64,000 nucleotides of DNA from Monosiga brevicollis MX1 (Eukaryota > Opisthokonta > Choanoflagellata > Craspedida > Salpingoecidae): positions 221,238 to 285,237 of the forward strand of contig NW_001865063.1 in the NCBI RefSeq assembly GCF_000002865.3, read 5' to 3'. This document shows positions 1 to 12,600 of the stretch, piece by piece. A model generated the notes under the pieces. It saw nothing but the letters and a program-made list of their open reading frames with translations, was not told the DNA's origin and made no database searches. The position numbers and the translations under genes were made by a program. How positions within the stretch are numbered: the stretch's first letter is position 1; every line of letters begins with the position of its first letter.

Positions 1-148
1 GGGCGCGCACAAAATCAGACATGGCAAGTGGAAGAGCAAAGGCATCAGTGGCGTTGGCACGCCTGCACTCTTGGTGGTATCGACGGATGCTTTGGAGCAG
101 CCTAAGACTGTGTATTGGCCTTCACAATGCGAATCAAGGGGGGCTCAC

Positions 149-1704
149 CTCGGTTTCTTCGTCGCACGCCACGTCTAGGGGAGTTTTGCCCTGTTTGTTG
201 TACGGGTTGGGATTGGCATTAAATTTGAAGAGAAGGGTAATGACATCATCGTGACCATTCATGGCAGCGTCGTGGAGGGGCGTGTCGTCACCCATGCCCT
301 TGGCGTCAACCTTGGCCCCATTCTCCAACATGAGTTCAGAGATTTCCAAGTGACCGTGGTTGCACGCTTCATGCAAGGGGGTCCACCTGAGGGATGCGGC
401 AAGAGTTGTCCGATCAGAGACGTCGTCACCAACCACGAGGGACAATCTCAAGACCACAAGAACGTACCCGGCATTGTCAGTGGCGTTGATGGGGGCCTCG
501 GCCTTGATGAGGTCGCGGACCAGATTAAGATCCCCCTAGTACGATACGGAGGAGCCAATATTAGGCGGACGGTATACGACTAAGGCAGAAGAAGGGAGGC
601 TGTCCTTAAGCTGAAGGCGTGAGCGAGTACCTCGATGGCTGCGACGTGCAAGGGGGTTTCACCCTGCTGGTTGCGCTTGTAGACGTTGCTCAGCATTTGC
701 TCACGCCGGTCTCGTTCCTGGGAGTAATCAATAGCCACGGGACGGGGTCAGCTCAAGGGATGGCGTGCCAAATCAGACCGCCAGTCATTGGAAGGAAACA
801 CAGGGCTCGAGATCGGAGCGACAAATTCACCTGAAGCAGGCGCATGAGTTGACGCTCAGTCAAATGTGCGGGGAGCTCGGCATCACTTTCGGCATCTGGT
901 TGAGCGGTCGCTGAGGTGCGTCGCGGGCTCTTGGCAGCTTTGGTCGCGGATTTGGGGGTTTTGGACGGGGTGCTGGCTGAAGGTTGTGGTGTAGGCTGTG
1001 GCAGCTGGCGCGCGGTAGGTGACGCCGCCTCCTTGGGAGATGGGCATTCATCTTCGTCGCTGCTCGACGAGAGAGGAATGTCCGTGGGTGTTAGGGCCAA
1101 GGAGGAGGACGAAGGAAACTTTTTAAACGGAGTGGCGTCCAAGTCTAGTCCTTGTTCTGTCAGAAGGAAAGGCCAATGCGAAAATGAGAATTCCCATATG
1201 GGATCAAGAAGGCAGTATGGCGATTTGCATCATGAAGCCATCGAGCCAAAGACAAAACGTCATGGCGTAACTTGAAGCAGCATCGCACCGAGGGGTGGCA
1301 GGTAGGGCGACGTACGTGAAAAGCTTTTGGAGGCGGCGGGTGTTGACTTGAGAGGGGTGGGTGGGGCTTGTTGGTGAAACTCAAGACGCTTTTGAAGCCG
1401 CGAGGCTTTGCCGTCGGTGGAGAGTGCATTGTCTGGCGTCACTTCTTCCGTCGGGTTCTATTCAGACCGGTTGTCCAGGCGATGGGTGGGATGGGGATGA
1501 GGGACGAAAGGGCCCCCGCGCATGACATGATCTGCGAGCTATGGAGAGGGGTAAACAACGGCGCACGGGGGTGGGCCGGCCTACTTTGGACTGCGGCTGT
1601 CCAGACTGGGGCATGGCTGACTCCATGAGCGCACGGGGAGTTTGAGTAGCCATGAAGACCGTTGAAGATGCCAAGGCGCCGTCCGCGGGCGGCGGATGAG
1701 ACAT
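149..1704 (-). CDS. ANKRD11/12-like ankyrin-repeat protein, 3' end not resolved
   Basis: Exons on the minus strand: 1704-1585, 1457-1316, 1156-831, 717-631, 535-468, 386-149; phases agree at every junction and donors include GTACGT twice. Translation starts at the ATG at 1704-1702. The first ~200 residues are low-complexity, rich in Ser, Pro and acidic runs. Three ankyrin repeats follow, with the phrases GETPLHVAAIE, GWTPLHEACNHGHLEI and DDTPLHDAAMNGHDDV. This wording is that of the ankyrin block of vertebrate ANKRD11/ANKRD12, nuclear co-regulators that bind p160 coactivators and HDACs. The match covers only the ankyrin block, so a nuclear regulatory role is inference; BARD1-like or other ankyrin proteins are alternatives. 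A donor follows 149; the next exon is unclear and the gene may end within or beyond positions 1-120. Confidence 0.75.
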
Positions 1705-2400
1705 CCTGAGGTCAGAAAAAAAAGGAAAACGAAGCAAATTTGTTTGTAAGCTGCTGCAAGAAAAAAGATACACGCATGCATGCCAAGGGTGCTGTCAGCT
1801 GGTGGCACTAGCAGCAAGACGGACCACGGGTGCCACCAAACGATTGGCGTTGTGGGAGAGCCCAGTAGTCAACGCCCTATCCTGGGCACGTCACTCCTTT
1901 GACGACGAGAGGGCCTATATTAGGACAAGACCAAATCGTGAGGTTCAGGGCATCAATCAGGGGGTTGCCAGTCTCCTGTGCTCGTTACAACCATGCACCT
2001 GCGCCCGAAATCGCTCTAAACCTGTCTTGCACTCTCCCCTGACAGGCAGCCAAGGGCTCACGCTGCCTTCTTCTCCCGACGACAACGCCACGGCAGGACA
2101 ACGAACGACACGAAACCCCAAGCCCCGCCTGCCCATACACACCCGCGCGCACGCAGACAGGCAGGCTCACAGGCACACACACACAAACACACACACACAA
2201 CATCAGAAACGGCAGCGACACCCCCGTCCCTCCCGACCCACAGACACGCGTACGCACGCACGCACGCAGAGCTATACGACCACCACACAGCAGCTTGTGG
2301 CGCACACACACACACACACACACAGAGCACAGAGCGGCACGTACAGCGAGATATGACCGTTACAGATCAAAAACAACAAAAAAAAATGTTTTCCTCTGTC

Positions 2401-2432
<32 letters not shown>

Positions 2433-2500
2433 GTGTTGTAACGGTCACTTGAACGTTGGTAACGAGCTCTCTCTCTCTCTGTGTTAGTGTCTGTGTGTGT

Positions 2501-2535
<35 letters not shown>

Positions 2536-2718
2536 CCTTTCCTTTTGTTCTTTCTTTTGTTCTTTCCTCTCTCTCGCTCTTTTACTTTGCATCTGAGGGT
2601 ATTGTTTTACAGTGAAAAATAAAGGCTTGGCTGATTTGAATTTCAGCAGAGATGTGATCGAGCCCAGTTGTTCTCAACAGCAATTGTCAACACGTCATTT
2701 CTTACTGAACAGTCAGGT

Positions 2719-2749
<31 letters not shown>

Positions 2750-3031
2750 CGGAAAAAAAAAAAAAAGGGCAGCCGGTCTCAGGAGGAGAGGGACCGCGCC
2801 ACTGCTTTTCTGGGCCTTCACCAGTGGGACCTGAGCTGGCTTTACACTTACACTTGTGTGGGGAGGTGAATCACATTTACTGCCAGTCAAGCTCGTGTTT
2901 CCGACACCTTTTTCGCTCATCATCATCTTGTTGTGCTGCAGGGCTCTGATCGTCCCGTCCGACGTTCCGGCCTCGTCTTGCTCTTTTCCTCAATTGCCTG
3001 ATTCGGTATCACCCTTGACCGACCGCCAAGC
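1705..3031. other. Divergent intergenic region with microsatellites
   Basis: Lies between the divergent starts of the ankyrin gene and ataxin-2, so it should hold both promoters. It contains CA runs (about 2173-2200, 2301-2324, 2718-2746), a GT run (2405-2432), CT/GT tracts (2467-2532) and a poly-A run near 2753-2766. No convincing coding exon was seen. An AG preceded by pyrimidines near 2940 could end a 5' UTR intron of ataxin-2, but this is not provable here. Confidence 0.6.
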
Positions 3032-5194
3032 ATGGATGACTTGCTCAAGTTTGCGGCCTGCACCATGGTGGGCCTTCCCATCCAGGTACCGGTTTCGCCT
3101 TCAGTAGCCCGGGGCCATATATCTATCACAAGCACCTTCAGAAAGCTCGATCCGCCACTCGACTCACTTTGGATTGCTATTTTGCGGCATTAGGTTCAAA
3201 CCAAGTCTGGCCTGGTGTACCAGGGTGTGCTTAATGCCATCAACGTGGCCGATGATTTTGGCGTCTCCCTTTGCCACGCCTGCGTCAAACCAACCTCCAA
3301 CGGTACGCCCAGCGCACTGGCTCCCCCCATCTTGCCCACGACCATGACGGAAGCAAGCCATGACGAACAGCAGTCATCCTTACGCTGAGCAAAAGGCTTG
3401 CCTTTTTTGCTTTGCTGACACTTTACGCAATCTGTCGAGATTTGGGAGCCATCCCGTGTGGATGCTGCACCCGAGCTCGATCGGAGCTTGCCTTCCTCAT
3501 CCCTCTTCCCCGTGTCGGCAAGCCCATCATGCCGCTACGAGTCACTCACACCTTGCCTGCCCCACCCTCTCACCTCTAATTTTTTATGTAGCCAAAGCGC
3601 CTTTTGCGGATCCGCCAACGGTGTTGAAGCCCAGCGACGACATTGAGGTCATTGTCATTCAAGGAAAAGACATTGTAAGTTTTGGCCGCCCGCCCTGCTG
3701 TGCATCCGAGGCAACTTTACGGCCAGCAAGCTTTTGGGCACCGCCGCCGCACCGTCAGCCCTGGGCTTTTGACAACTCTGCTGCATGGCCCAACTGACAT
3801 TTTCTGTCGCGGGTTTGTGCAGGCACAAATCTTCGCCGTCGGTGCCAACCTCGATGCACGAGGTCTGGCCGCAGAGACCCCTGCCGGCAGTGGATCCGGC
3901 GCTCATCTCGATGCCTTCACCGACGTGGGCATCTCCAAGAACCGTGGCGGCGGGGAACGTGAGCTTGAACGCTTTGCTTTTAATGATGATGAAGACGCCG
4001 ACCTTGGTGGTCTGGAGGACGACGACGATGACACGAGCGGCTATTCATTCAAACAGATGGCTGATGCCTACCAAGCACAGACTGGCGAAACACTGAGTTA
4101 CAACGAAACGGACTACTCCACCGTCGTGGACACAAGCGGTCCTGACTTTGAACGCCGCCGCCGCGCTGCTGAGAAACTGGCCAAGGATATCGACCGTGGA
4201 AAAAAGAACCAACACACGGCAACTCGTCATGCCCCCGCCGATGATGAAGAGAGCCTTCATTCAGCCGTTGTGCGCAACCCCAGTGCCACTTCCAACACAA
4301 CCTCAACCAAGCCAAGTGGTGCCGGCGCCTCGCGTAAAGCAACAGCAGAACGATCCGACGACAACAACTGGCGTCGCTCGCCCGCAACGGCCGCAGCCGC
4401 CGTGTCCAAAGGCAGCAAGGCTGCCGGGCGGGAAACGGAAGAACTGAAGAAGTTGATTGACTTTAGCAATGGCTTCCAAATATCTTCCGGCAGTAGCGCC
4501 TCTTCAAAACGAGCTGATGTGCCCAAGGCGGAAGCCACCCAGCCCAAGAGCAAGCCCCAAGCCAAGCCCAAGTCCTCCGGGGCCAAGTCCTCCGGGGCCA
4601 AGTCTACTGACTCCAAGCCTGCTGACTCCAAGCCTGCTGACTCCAAGCCTGCTGACTCCAAGCCTGCCGACCCCAAACCTGCTGATTCCAAACCTGCTGA
4701 TTCTGCTGCGGCAGAAGCAACCCCAAAAGAACCTGCTGCAGAGACAAAGAAGAAGATGACGTTGAATGTCGATGCCGATCCCTTTGTCCCCACCAACTTT
4801 GTCAAGCCGTCACCCGTCATGACCAACTTGCCACCTCAGCCCGTTCACCAGCACATGATGCCAGGACATCAACACATGTACCAATATCCCCAGATGCCCC
4901 CCATGCAGCCCCATCAAGGGTTCGCCCCAGGACCACACAATGTCATGTATCAGCCACAGCCGCCCTTTATGATGCCTCAATACCAACACGCCATGCCAGG
5001 TAGATCTCGCTTCAGACCATAAAGTGCAGCCGCTGGAAGTCCATCGCTTGCCTTGTGAATGTCTCATCATCTACATGTGGGCGTGGGTGTTTCTGCGAAA
5101 ACTAACCCCTGCTGCTCTGGCCATTTTTGCAGGACACATGTCTTACGGCAACGTGCCATATTCCTATCACCACCACCACCACCACCCCAACTAG
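3032..5194 (+). CDS. ATXN2: Ataxin-2 family RNA-binding protein (LSm, LsmAD, PAM2)
   Basis: Five exons: 3032-3085, 3194-3302, 3592-3674, 3823-4999, 5133-5194; total 1485 nt, 494 residues, in phase throughout. Residues ~10-85 form an LSm fold (VQTKSGLVYQGVLNAI, then IEVIVIQGKDI). An LsmAD region follows (FKQMADAYQAQTGETLSYN, then a run where FERRRRAAEKLAKDI is visible). Near residue 405 is a PAM2 motif (LNVDADPFVPTNF), the short peptide that binds the MLLE domain of poly(A)-binding protein. The order LSm-LsmAD-PAM2 is diagnostic for ataxin-2/Pbp1, which acts in mRNA translation, stress granules and P-bodies. Between LsmAD and PAM2 lies a run of DSKPA-type pentapeptides. The last exon ends in six His, then Pro-Asn-stop. 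Reading through the final donor would give a different ending at 5022. Confidence 0.93.
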
Positions 5195-5635
5195 CTGACG
5201 AGTCCGGCTCTGGTACATCGCATATCAACTGTCGGCACACATCTATGCTGTGCGAGGCCAGGCGATGTTGCTTCTTCTTTTGGAAGAATAATAACAGAAA
5301 AAAATTTAAAAATTAATTGCCCGTCAACCCCATGTCCTCGTCATGTGTCACTCTTTGCTCCCTAATCCAGCACCAGGTAATAAAGCATCTGAACCGCGCT
5401 GTGCCATTTGGACACCAACAACAACAACCGGCCGCGATCCTGCAATCAGTCTAGTCAGCCACTTGCTCCCACCTCCGTCAAGACACACGCCCGAATAAAG
5501 TGACCATACCCCAATTCGCTGCCGCATCTTCTCCAGCTGCTTGCCTGCTCATCTGCTCAGCTGCTCATCTGCTCATCTGCTCAGCTGCTCATCTGCTCAT
5601 CTTCACTGACCTCTGAACCCTTATGCACCTCTGGA

Positions 5636-5674
<39 letters not shown>

Positions 5675-6669
5675 TCGGTGATGACGTTTGGTTTTTGGCT
5701 ATCAAATCTCTTTCACATCCCTCTCAAATCTCTCTCTCTTGGATCCATCTCTCTCTCTCACAAAAGTCTCTCTCTCTCTCTCTTTCTCTCCCTATCAAAT
5801 CTTTCTTAAACATGCACTCGAGCACCGCACGCTCTCTGACTCTCTGCTCTAAATCTCTCTTCTCTCTTCTCTCTCTCCTCTAAATCGCTCTCTCTCTCTC
5901 TCTCTCTCCATAAAAGAATTTTTCACGATTTCAGATGTAAACCAAAAAGGAAAAAAAAAAAAAAAAAAAGAGAGAGAGAGAGAGAGAGAGGACCCGGACC
6001 GCCACTGGAGGCAGCCAGTTCGGCGACTCGATGACAGCGGCAGCGGCGGTGGTGTGCTTTGTTCATGGCTGGATACAGTGGTGGCAACAAGCTGATCGGG
6101 TTGTGGTGTTGCAGGTTTCTGACTTTGGCAGAGGCGGAGGCGTTGGGGCAAGTTTGAACGGTCAGTCTTGTGGTTCGGCTCGGGCTCAGCGCCCCGAGAC
6201 CCCAGATTTTTGCGCGGCTGCATGAATGGCGATCATGCGCTCTTGCACATCAACTTTCAATACAAACGTCGGAGACGGCTAGCTCACCCCACACCCACCA
6301 CGCCCCATCTGTCCGTAATATGCCACGGCCAGCCTTGGCCTGCTCAAACTGAGCCAACCGGAGCTTTTCATCGCCAAGAGCACAGGGCATCGCGGCAAGA
6401 CTGGCTGCAACGATTCGCAAGCAACACGACTCTTCTCAGATATTTTCTCTCTTGATCTTTGGCCCAGTTGAGGCTTTCTTTTGGTTCGTGTCTAGCCCTT
6501 GGCAGCGCTGTGACACGTGGCTTTGGTCCCTCGGACACATTTTCGAACGTCCCGCTCATGTGCCCTGGCGCTCTTTTTGATCGCAGCTTTCATCTCACCA
6601 GCAAGCTACTTTCCCACATCACTAAAGAGATACCTGTCCACGTTTCATGCCGGCCGCTGCACCTTTACC
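5195..6669. other. Intergenic, repeat-rich
   Basis: Holds a CTGCTCAT/CTGCTCAG minisatellite (about 5546-5601), a GT run (5641-5672), CT-rich stretches (5740-5920), a poly-A tract and a GA run (5952-5990). Several open frames of 60-120 codons occur, but they follow the simple repeats and show no family resemblance. The right end should contain the potassium channel promoter and 5' UTR. Confidence 0.6.
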
Positions 6670-9600
6670 ATGGTCGCGGAAAGCGCGCGTGATGGTGAGC
6701 TTGTCCCAGAGTGACCTCATCAACCACCTCATCCCGCACTGCTTTCTACTCGGCAACCAGATCCGCTAGCACAATACCACCTCTTTGTTGCTCAACCTCT
6801 TTTCATGAAATACCTCTTACCCATTTCCGGGCATGCTCCATCTTTTGTAGGGGAGCATTGCAATGACCCCGTAGAGGTCCGACCAAGTCACGTTCCCGCT
6901 GGCGCCCGCAGTCAAGGTATGCTGTGTGCGTGTCGGTTGTGGTCGCTTCGAATTCCTTCCATTCATGCCCAGCGCACCCTGCCACCAGAGCTTGAGTCGA
7001 TAATCTCACCTTGCGTGCCCCATCAACCTGGATCCAAGATTTCATGGACTTTGATGTTCACTATCGACCCAAGCGCGATGTCAGCTTTATCAAGGGCGCT
7101 CTTCAAGGAGAAGGCGGTCGAGCCTTGTGTCAGTACCTTTGCCAAGAGAATGAAAGCCCGTCCCCGCATACACGCACGCACGCACGCACGCATGACCATC
7201 CTCTTGTCTTCGCAGCCAGCACCAGCCACCGCACGCACCTCACGCACTCGGTCATCCGCTGCTCTATGGTCAACAGACATTTTCCAGATTTACTGTCTTC
7301 TACGAATGGTCCTCTACTCCCTCTCCTTCTTTATTTACGTCTCCGGTCAGCCACAAAGGATGCGTGGCTTTACTTGAGCTCCGCAAGCAGCCAGTCTTCC
7401 TCGCCCCTCCCTGTGGCTCTCATCTCTTTTTCCTCCCCCTTTGCAGCACAAATTGTCGATGAGAATGACAACAATCGCAACCGATTTGTAAGTCGCCTGC
7501 CGCTACCTGGCCCTTGAACTACTGAAGCGTCCTCTTACATATCCTCTATGGTCGAATGGGCGTGTTTGCTCATGGCTGTTCACCTCGATCGTCCAGGCCT
7601 TTCTCATTGGCAACCTCGAGTCAATTCTTATCATCCTGGTGTTCTTGGCCTTGGGTGACACCATCTTGCGTGCTTGGGCTCGTCGCGTCCTCACGGGCAG
7701 CGATATTATCAACCTCGTTCTTGTTGTGTTTGCCATTATCCGGTTTGTACTCCTTCTCACCCGATCACAAGGCCTCTTGTGTTTCGACTCTTTGTGTTGG
7801 TTCAGCGTGCACATATGATTAACATGGTCGCCCGCTCGGACTCTTGTTTGCTGTAATCTCCAGCCTCTCTGGAGCAATTCGGGGCCTAAATGGAGGCCAA
7901 CTGATTGTTCCGACCTTTTTGCACATCTGGAATCTTCGTGATGCCTTCCTCAATCTTCTTCAGGCATACTTTCAGGTCAGCCCGCGCCTCTTGGTGATCG
8001 CCGCGCACCTACATGTCTCCTTCGGTATCTCCTTACCTTGGTGCTGCCACTGGCTATACTGGACAGTCGCGTGAGAGCGACGAGGAAGAAGCTGCAGATC
8101 GCATCATCAGCCTGGTCAACCTTGCGGTGACCCTGGTGTGCATCATCCTCACGGCCGCTGCTGGCGTGGAGCATCTTGAGAAGGAAAGCGATACCGATTT
8201 CAATTTCTTCACGGCTATATGGTTTACGGTCGTGACCTTCTCTACCGTCGGCTACGGTGACTTTTCTCCAGTGACCTATCTTGGCCGACTCTTTGTCATG
8301 GGCATGATCGTCGTCACTCTCATCATTCTACCAGACAAGTTCTCCCAAATCAGTGCTGTGCAAGAGGATCGCAAGGCCAAGGGTGGTGCTTATCGTAAAC
8401 CTACGCCTTGGAGTGCCAAGCACATTGTCTTGATCATGGGTGACGCCAACATGCAGACCCTCGAGGATGCTCTGGACCAGCTGCTCTATCACTCCATTGG
8501 CGAGCGCCCCAATATAGTCGTGCTCTGCCCCTATCGCATCACCGCAGACATGCACCTGCTTCTCTCGCGCCCAGTGTACCGTGATGTGGTCAAATATATC
8601 GTTGGCTCTGCGCTCGTTCGCCAGGACCTCAGCCGCGTTGCTCTCAAGGACGCGTGCGCCGTTTTCATCCTCGCGGAACGTGGTGGCGATCCCATGGAGC
8701 TGGATCGGCGCACCGTCCTCCGCGCCTGGGCCGTCAATGATTATCATCCGGAGAGCAACCTCTTTGTTCAGATATTCTTGCTTGAAAACATCAAGCATGT
8801 CGCGTTTGCGCAGGCCGTCCTGTGCATGTCCGAACTTCGTTTCTCCTTACTGGCTAATACGGCACAGTGTCCCGGTGCTACCTCTCTCATCACTAGCATT
8901 GCACACGGTGGCACCAAGATTAAGCCCATTGACAACGAGCAAGCCAAGGACATTCTCGACGTGTACGAAAGCGCCGCTGCAAACGAATACTATCAAGCGC
9001 TCATCGACGACTCGCCCGTCTTCAAACGCTACATCAACCAAAACTTCTACGAAGCCGCCTCCGATCTGGTTGAGAAGAAGATTTGCTTGGTAGGAATTTT
9101 GCGCAACAGCGAAATTCAGCTCAACCCGGGTGCAAATTATCAGCTTCTCAAGGGCGACATTTGCCTATACATTGCTCGCGCTCGTGACGTGGACATGATT
9201 ATCCTTGAGACGGATCGTTTGGCGGCAAGTGCCGAGGCTTACCGTGTCCCACGTGGCTCGAAAAAGCGCAAAGCACCACGGCCTGGTTTTGATGGGTCAT
9301 CCCATGGAACGGGTCCGGAACCCCAGCCTCAGCCCACTTCCACCTCCTTGCCTGCACCGTTGGAGTCTCGTGAGTCGGATACTTCGTTGCAAAGCCTACC
9401 GAACGCCGATAACGCCTCGCCTCAACCCGAAGCAGGCAACAATCGACCTCTATCACCCGTTGCCGAGGTATCAGAGGAGAACTCCAATGACTCGCCGCCA
9501 AACCATGAGCATCCTGCGTCGGAGCAGCACCAGGAGGCCGTGCATGAGACGCTTGCGAATCGAGGCCTTTCAAGTGCGGACTTTGAGGTGGTCCATTACC

Positions 9601-12600
9601 CTGATCCCTCAAGCCAGCTACCCACCATCTCAGAGGCCTCTGGTGAAGGCAAGCGGCTCTCCCGTCAAAGAAGCATTCATAGCGCCTCGGATGACCCCGT
9701 GTTTCAGCCTGATTCGCCACATGAGATGCAAGCAGAAGATGACCCCAAGGACTCAGTTGGCGCAGCTTCTGTGCCATCGTCGGGCAACCCGTCGACCAGC
9801 AGCTTTGTAACGGCCGCGACTGACCCAGTCGCCCTCCCAAGTGCCTCGTCCTTTGGTAACCCGGCTGTTGTGGCACCGGCAGAAGACGTGGCGAGCCTGA
9901 TCGAACGAGACACGGCCCTGAGCGATAGCTTTTTCCCTCCTGAGCGCCCGCAGCCAGACCCAGCAAAGGCAGGCGCCATTTTACATCCGGTGGACAAATC
10001 ACATCACAAGACCGCATCAGCTCCCTCAGACTTTGCGGTCCGCCGAGCTGCAAAGAAATGGCAAAGGGTGAGATATTGACGCCTAAAGTATGATTCGGCT
10101 TGGTCGTTTTGCTCACGCCAGTACGCAAGTATAGAATGCCAAAGATCTCGCGCGGCAGCGTGCTCGCACCATGCGCCGCTCCAGCTCCTTCGGTGAGGTG
10201 GTTCGCCTCCGCAAGACCCAGAACGACGAGGCTGAGGCGAACATGGATTACATTGTTGTCCAGGTCAGTTTCAAGCCGCTCAAGTCAACATGGGCCATGA
10301 CTTTGATTTGATTCTTCCATGTTGAATCCTGCAATTCAGTCGGCGCCCATTCACCGTCTCAAAATTGGCCGTGGCAATTTCCACAGGTCAAACTCAAGCA
10401 TCACGCCATGTATCACGGCAGTCCAGACCACGAGTGTAGGTTGCAGACCAGACCAGCTGGTGTGAGACAGCACACTTTTCTTTTTCAACTTTTGCTCAAT
10501 CCCCTTTTCCCCGTTTTCGAACATATGCTTAGGCCACTTTGTTGAGTATCACAGTCAGACTGGTGATGCCCGCCAGCTTGTTGTGCGGACTGCACGCCCC
10601 ATGAGTGATTTGAAGCTCTCCGAGGTGCATCTGCGCGTCCACGCGCCTGTTCAACAGACAAAGCGTTCGGCGCAGAAGGCTGCCAACATAACCTCCGAGT
10701 ACCTTGAGTCACGTGAAAGGCGGTTGCAAGAGTTTGTCATCGTACAATTGCCGGAAGGTGAAGCCATTGGCAGTGGAATTTATCATTTGATTCGCGTCAT
10801 GCGAAGCGCCTCGCTGGACCCCGAACGCCTTGCCCCCCTTGTCTTGCTCGTTCGTGACGAGAACAGCATCCCAGAGCGCCTCAAACGGTTCGTCGACGCA
10901 CGATCCATCAGCCTCTCTGCCAGCGTGTCTGCTGGTTTCTCGCTGTCGGTGCATTTGCACCAGCCTGCAGACATCTGAAATCTGTGTGGCTTGTGACCAT
11001 TGGGCACAGTGTACTCACAGTCGACTTGACGCCATCTTAGGTTCATGGTCCTGTTTCCCTTTGTCTACTTTTTGGAGGGTAACCTGGACCAGCCACGTTC
11101 TTTGCTGCGCGCGTGCCTGAGGGGTGCCAAACTCGTCCTGGTCCTTGCCAACTATGGCGATACTCGTTCCTTGGAAAGCCGCATGATCGATAGCGAGAAT
11201 ATCCTGACAACACAAAACACACAGGTACATTACTCGAGCTATCTGGCTGGTCAGCACGCCGTCTGCCGTCTATTTGCTCGTGCGACGCGCATTTTCTGGC
11301 TGGACCTGCTCAAACACAATGACTTTTGTCACATTGCGGAATTGCCCGCGGTCGGCTGTACTGGCGCTCATTGGTGTGCTTGAATTAGGCCGTCTTTCCC
11401 CAAGTTGAGGTTCTGACTGAGCTGACGCAGAAAGCCAATGTGCGCTTCATTCGTTTCACAGCCCTTGACCCTGATGACTATCGGCTTGCACAAGGCGAAG
11501 GTTGGTGTTTCGTGCTGCTGGCACCACGAACGGTGGGAGTTGAGAGCTGCCAATGGTTGATGCAACAATCAACATTTGTTGACGCGCACCCTATCCGGCT
11601 GTACATGTCGCAGGGTTGGCAAGCGAGGATAATGCAGGATCCAGCAACCAGCCATCGGTGCACCGACGCTTGAGCACTGGCTCTCGCCAGCATGCCGCAG
11701 GGCTGGGTCTGGCTTCGGAGCCTGAGAATGCCACCATCACTGAGCGGGGTCGAACCCGTGCCGTTTTGCGCGCGTCGGCTGAAGCTGCCTGGCGTACTCG
11801 GTTCGTCGCCATGAGCCTAATTTTTTAATGCAAGGTCATGCTGCAAACTTTATCGACATTCACTCTGTGTATGCCACTGTGCGCTATCCCATGCGTCATG
11901 ACAGCTATGAGCGGTTGATCAAAGGAGCGGGAGGCTACATTTTCCGCCTCTCGTTTGCTTCAGGCAAAGTGTTTACTGCCGGCATGCTTCATTCCCTGCT
12001 TTTTCAAAGCTTGCAGCCAGCTAAAAAGCATGTGATCCCCGTATGTCAAGCGCCGTGTCGTTTGCTAAGCCCCTCTCTTCTGACCCTCCGAAAGCCATGT
12101 GACCAACAAGACTCGCGCTGCTCGTTACCTGCAACACGCTGGCCTTTTTAGTTTTTTCGCAACATGTTGGGATGTGACGATTCGCCGACACACATCCGAC
12201 TTGTAACCCTGCAACACGATGTATGTGTGATCGGGCTGCTATATCCGATGCCGTGCTGGCACACCACGTCGAGCGTGTGCCAACTCACTTGCTCGCTCTT
12301 TCACTCTGCTTCTCCATTGTGCGCGTGCTCGTGCACGATTGTGGTGTGTCTTGGTGAACCACCATGTTTGCAGCTGCTATCGTACTGGCGGATCAAGGAC
12401 TATGGCGATGTGTGCCGATACTTCATTCAGCGCAAGCGTGAGATTGTGCTTGGTGTCCAGGTGACGCGCCGCGTTCAAACGCAGATCATGCAACACAACT
12501 CGTCAGATGGGGAGGCTGGCAACAATGACAAGGAGAGCAAGGGCCACTCGAGACCCAACCAAGAACGCCGACACCATCATGGGCGCCGCTTGTACATGCG

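Noticed and set aside
1802-2356. 184-codon plus-strand frame with Thr-His runs
   Set aside because: The frame follows CA repeats in the divergent intergenic region and has no homology-like features.
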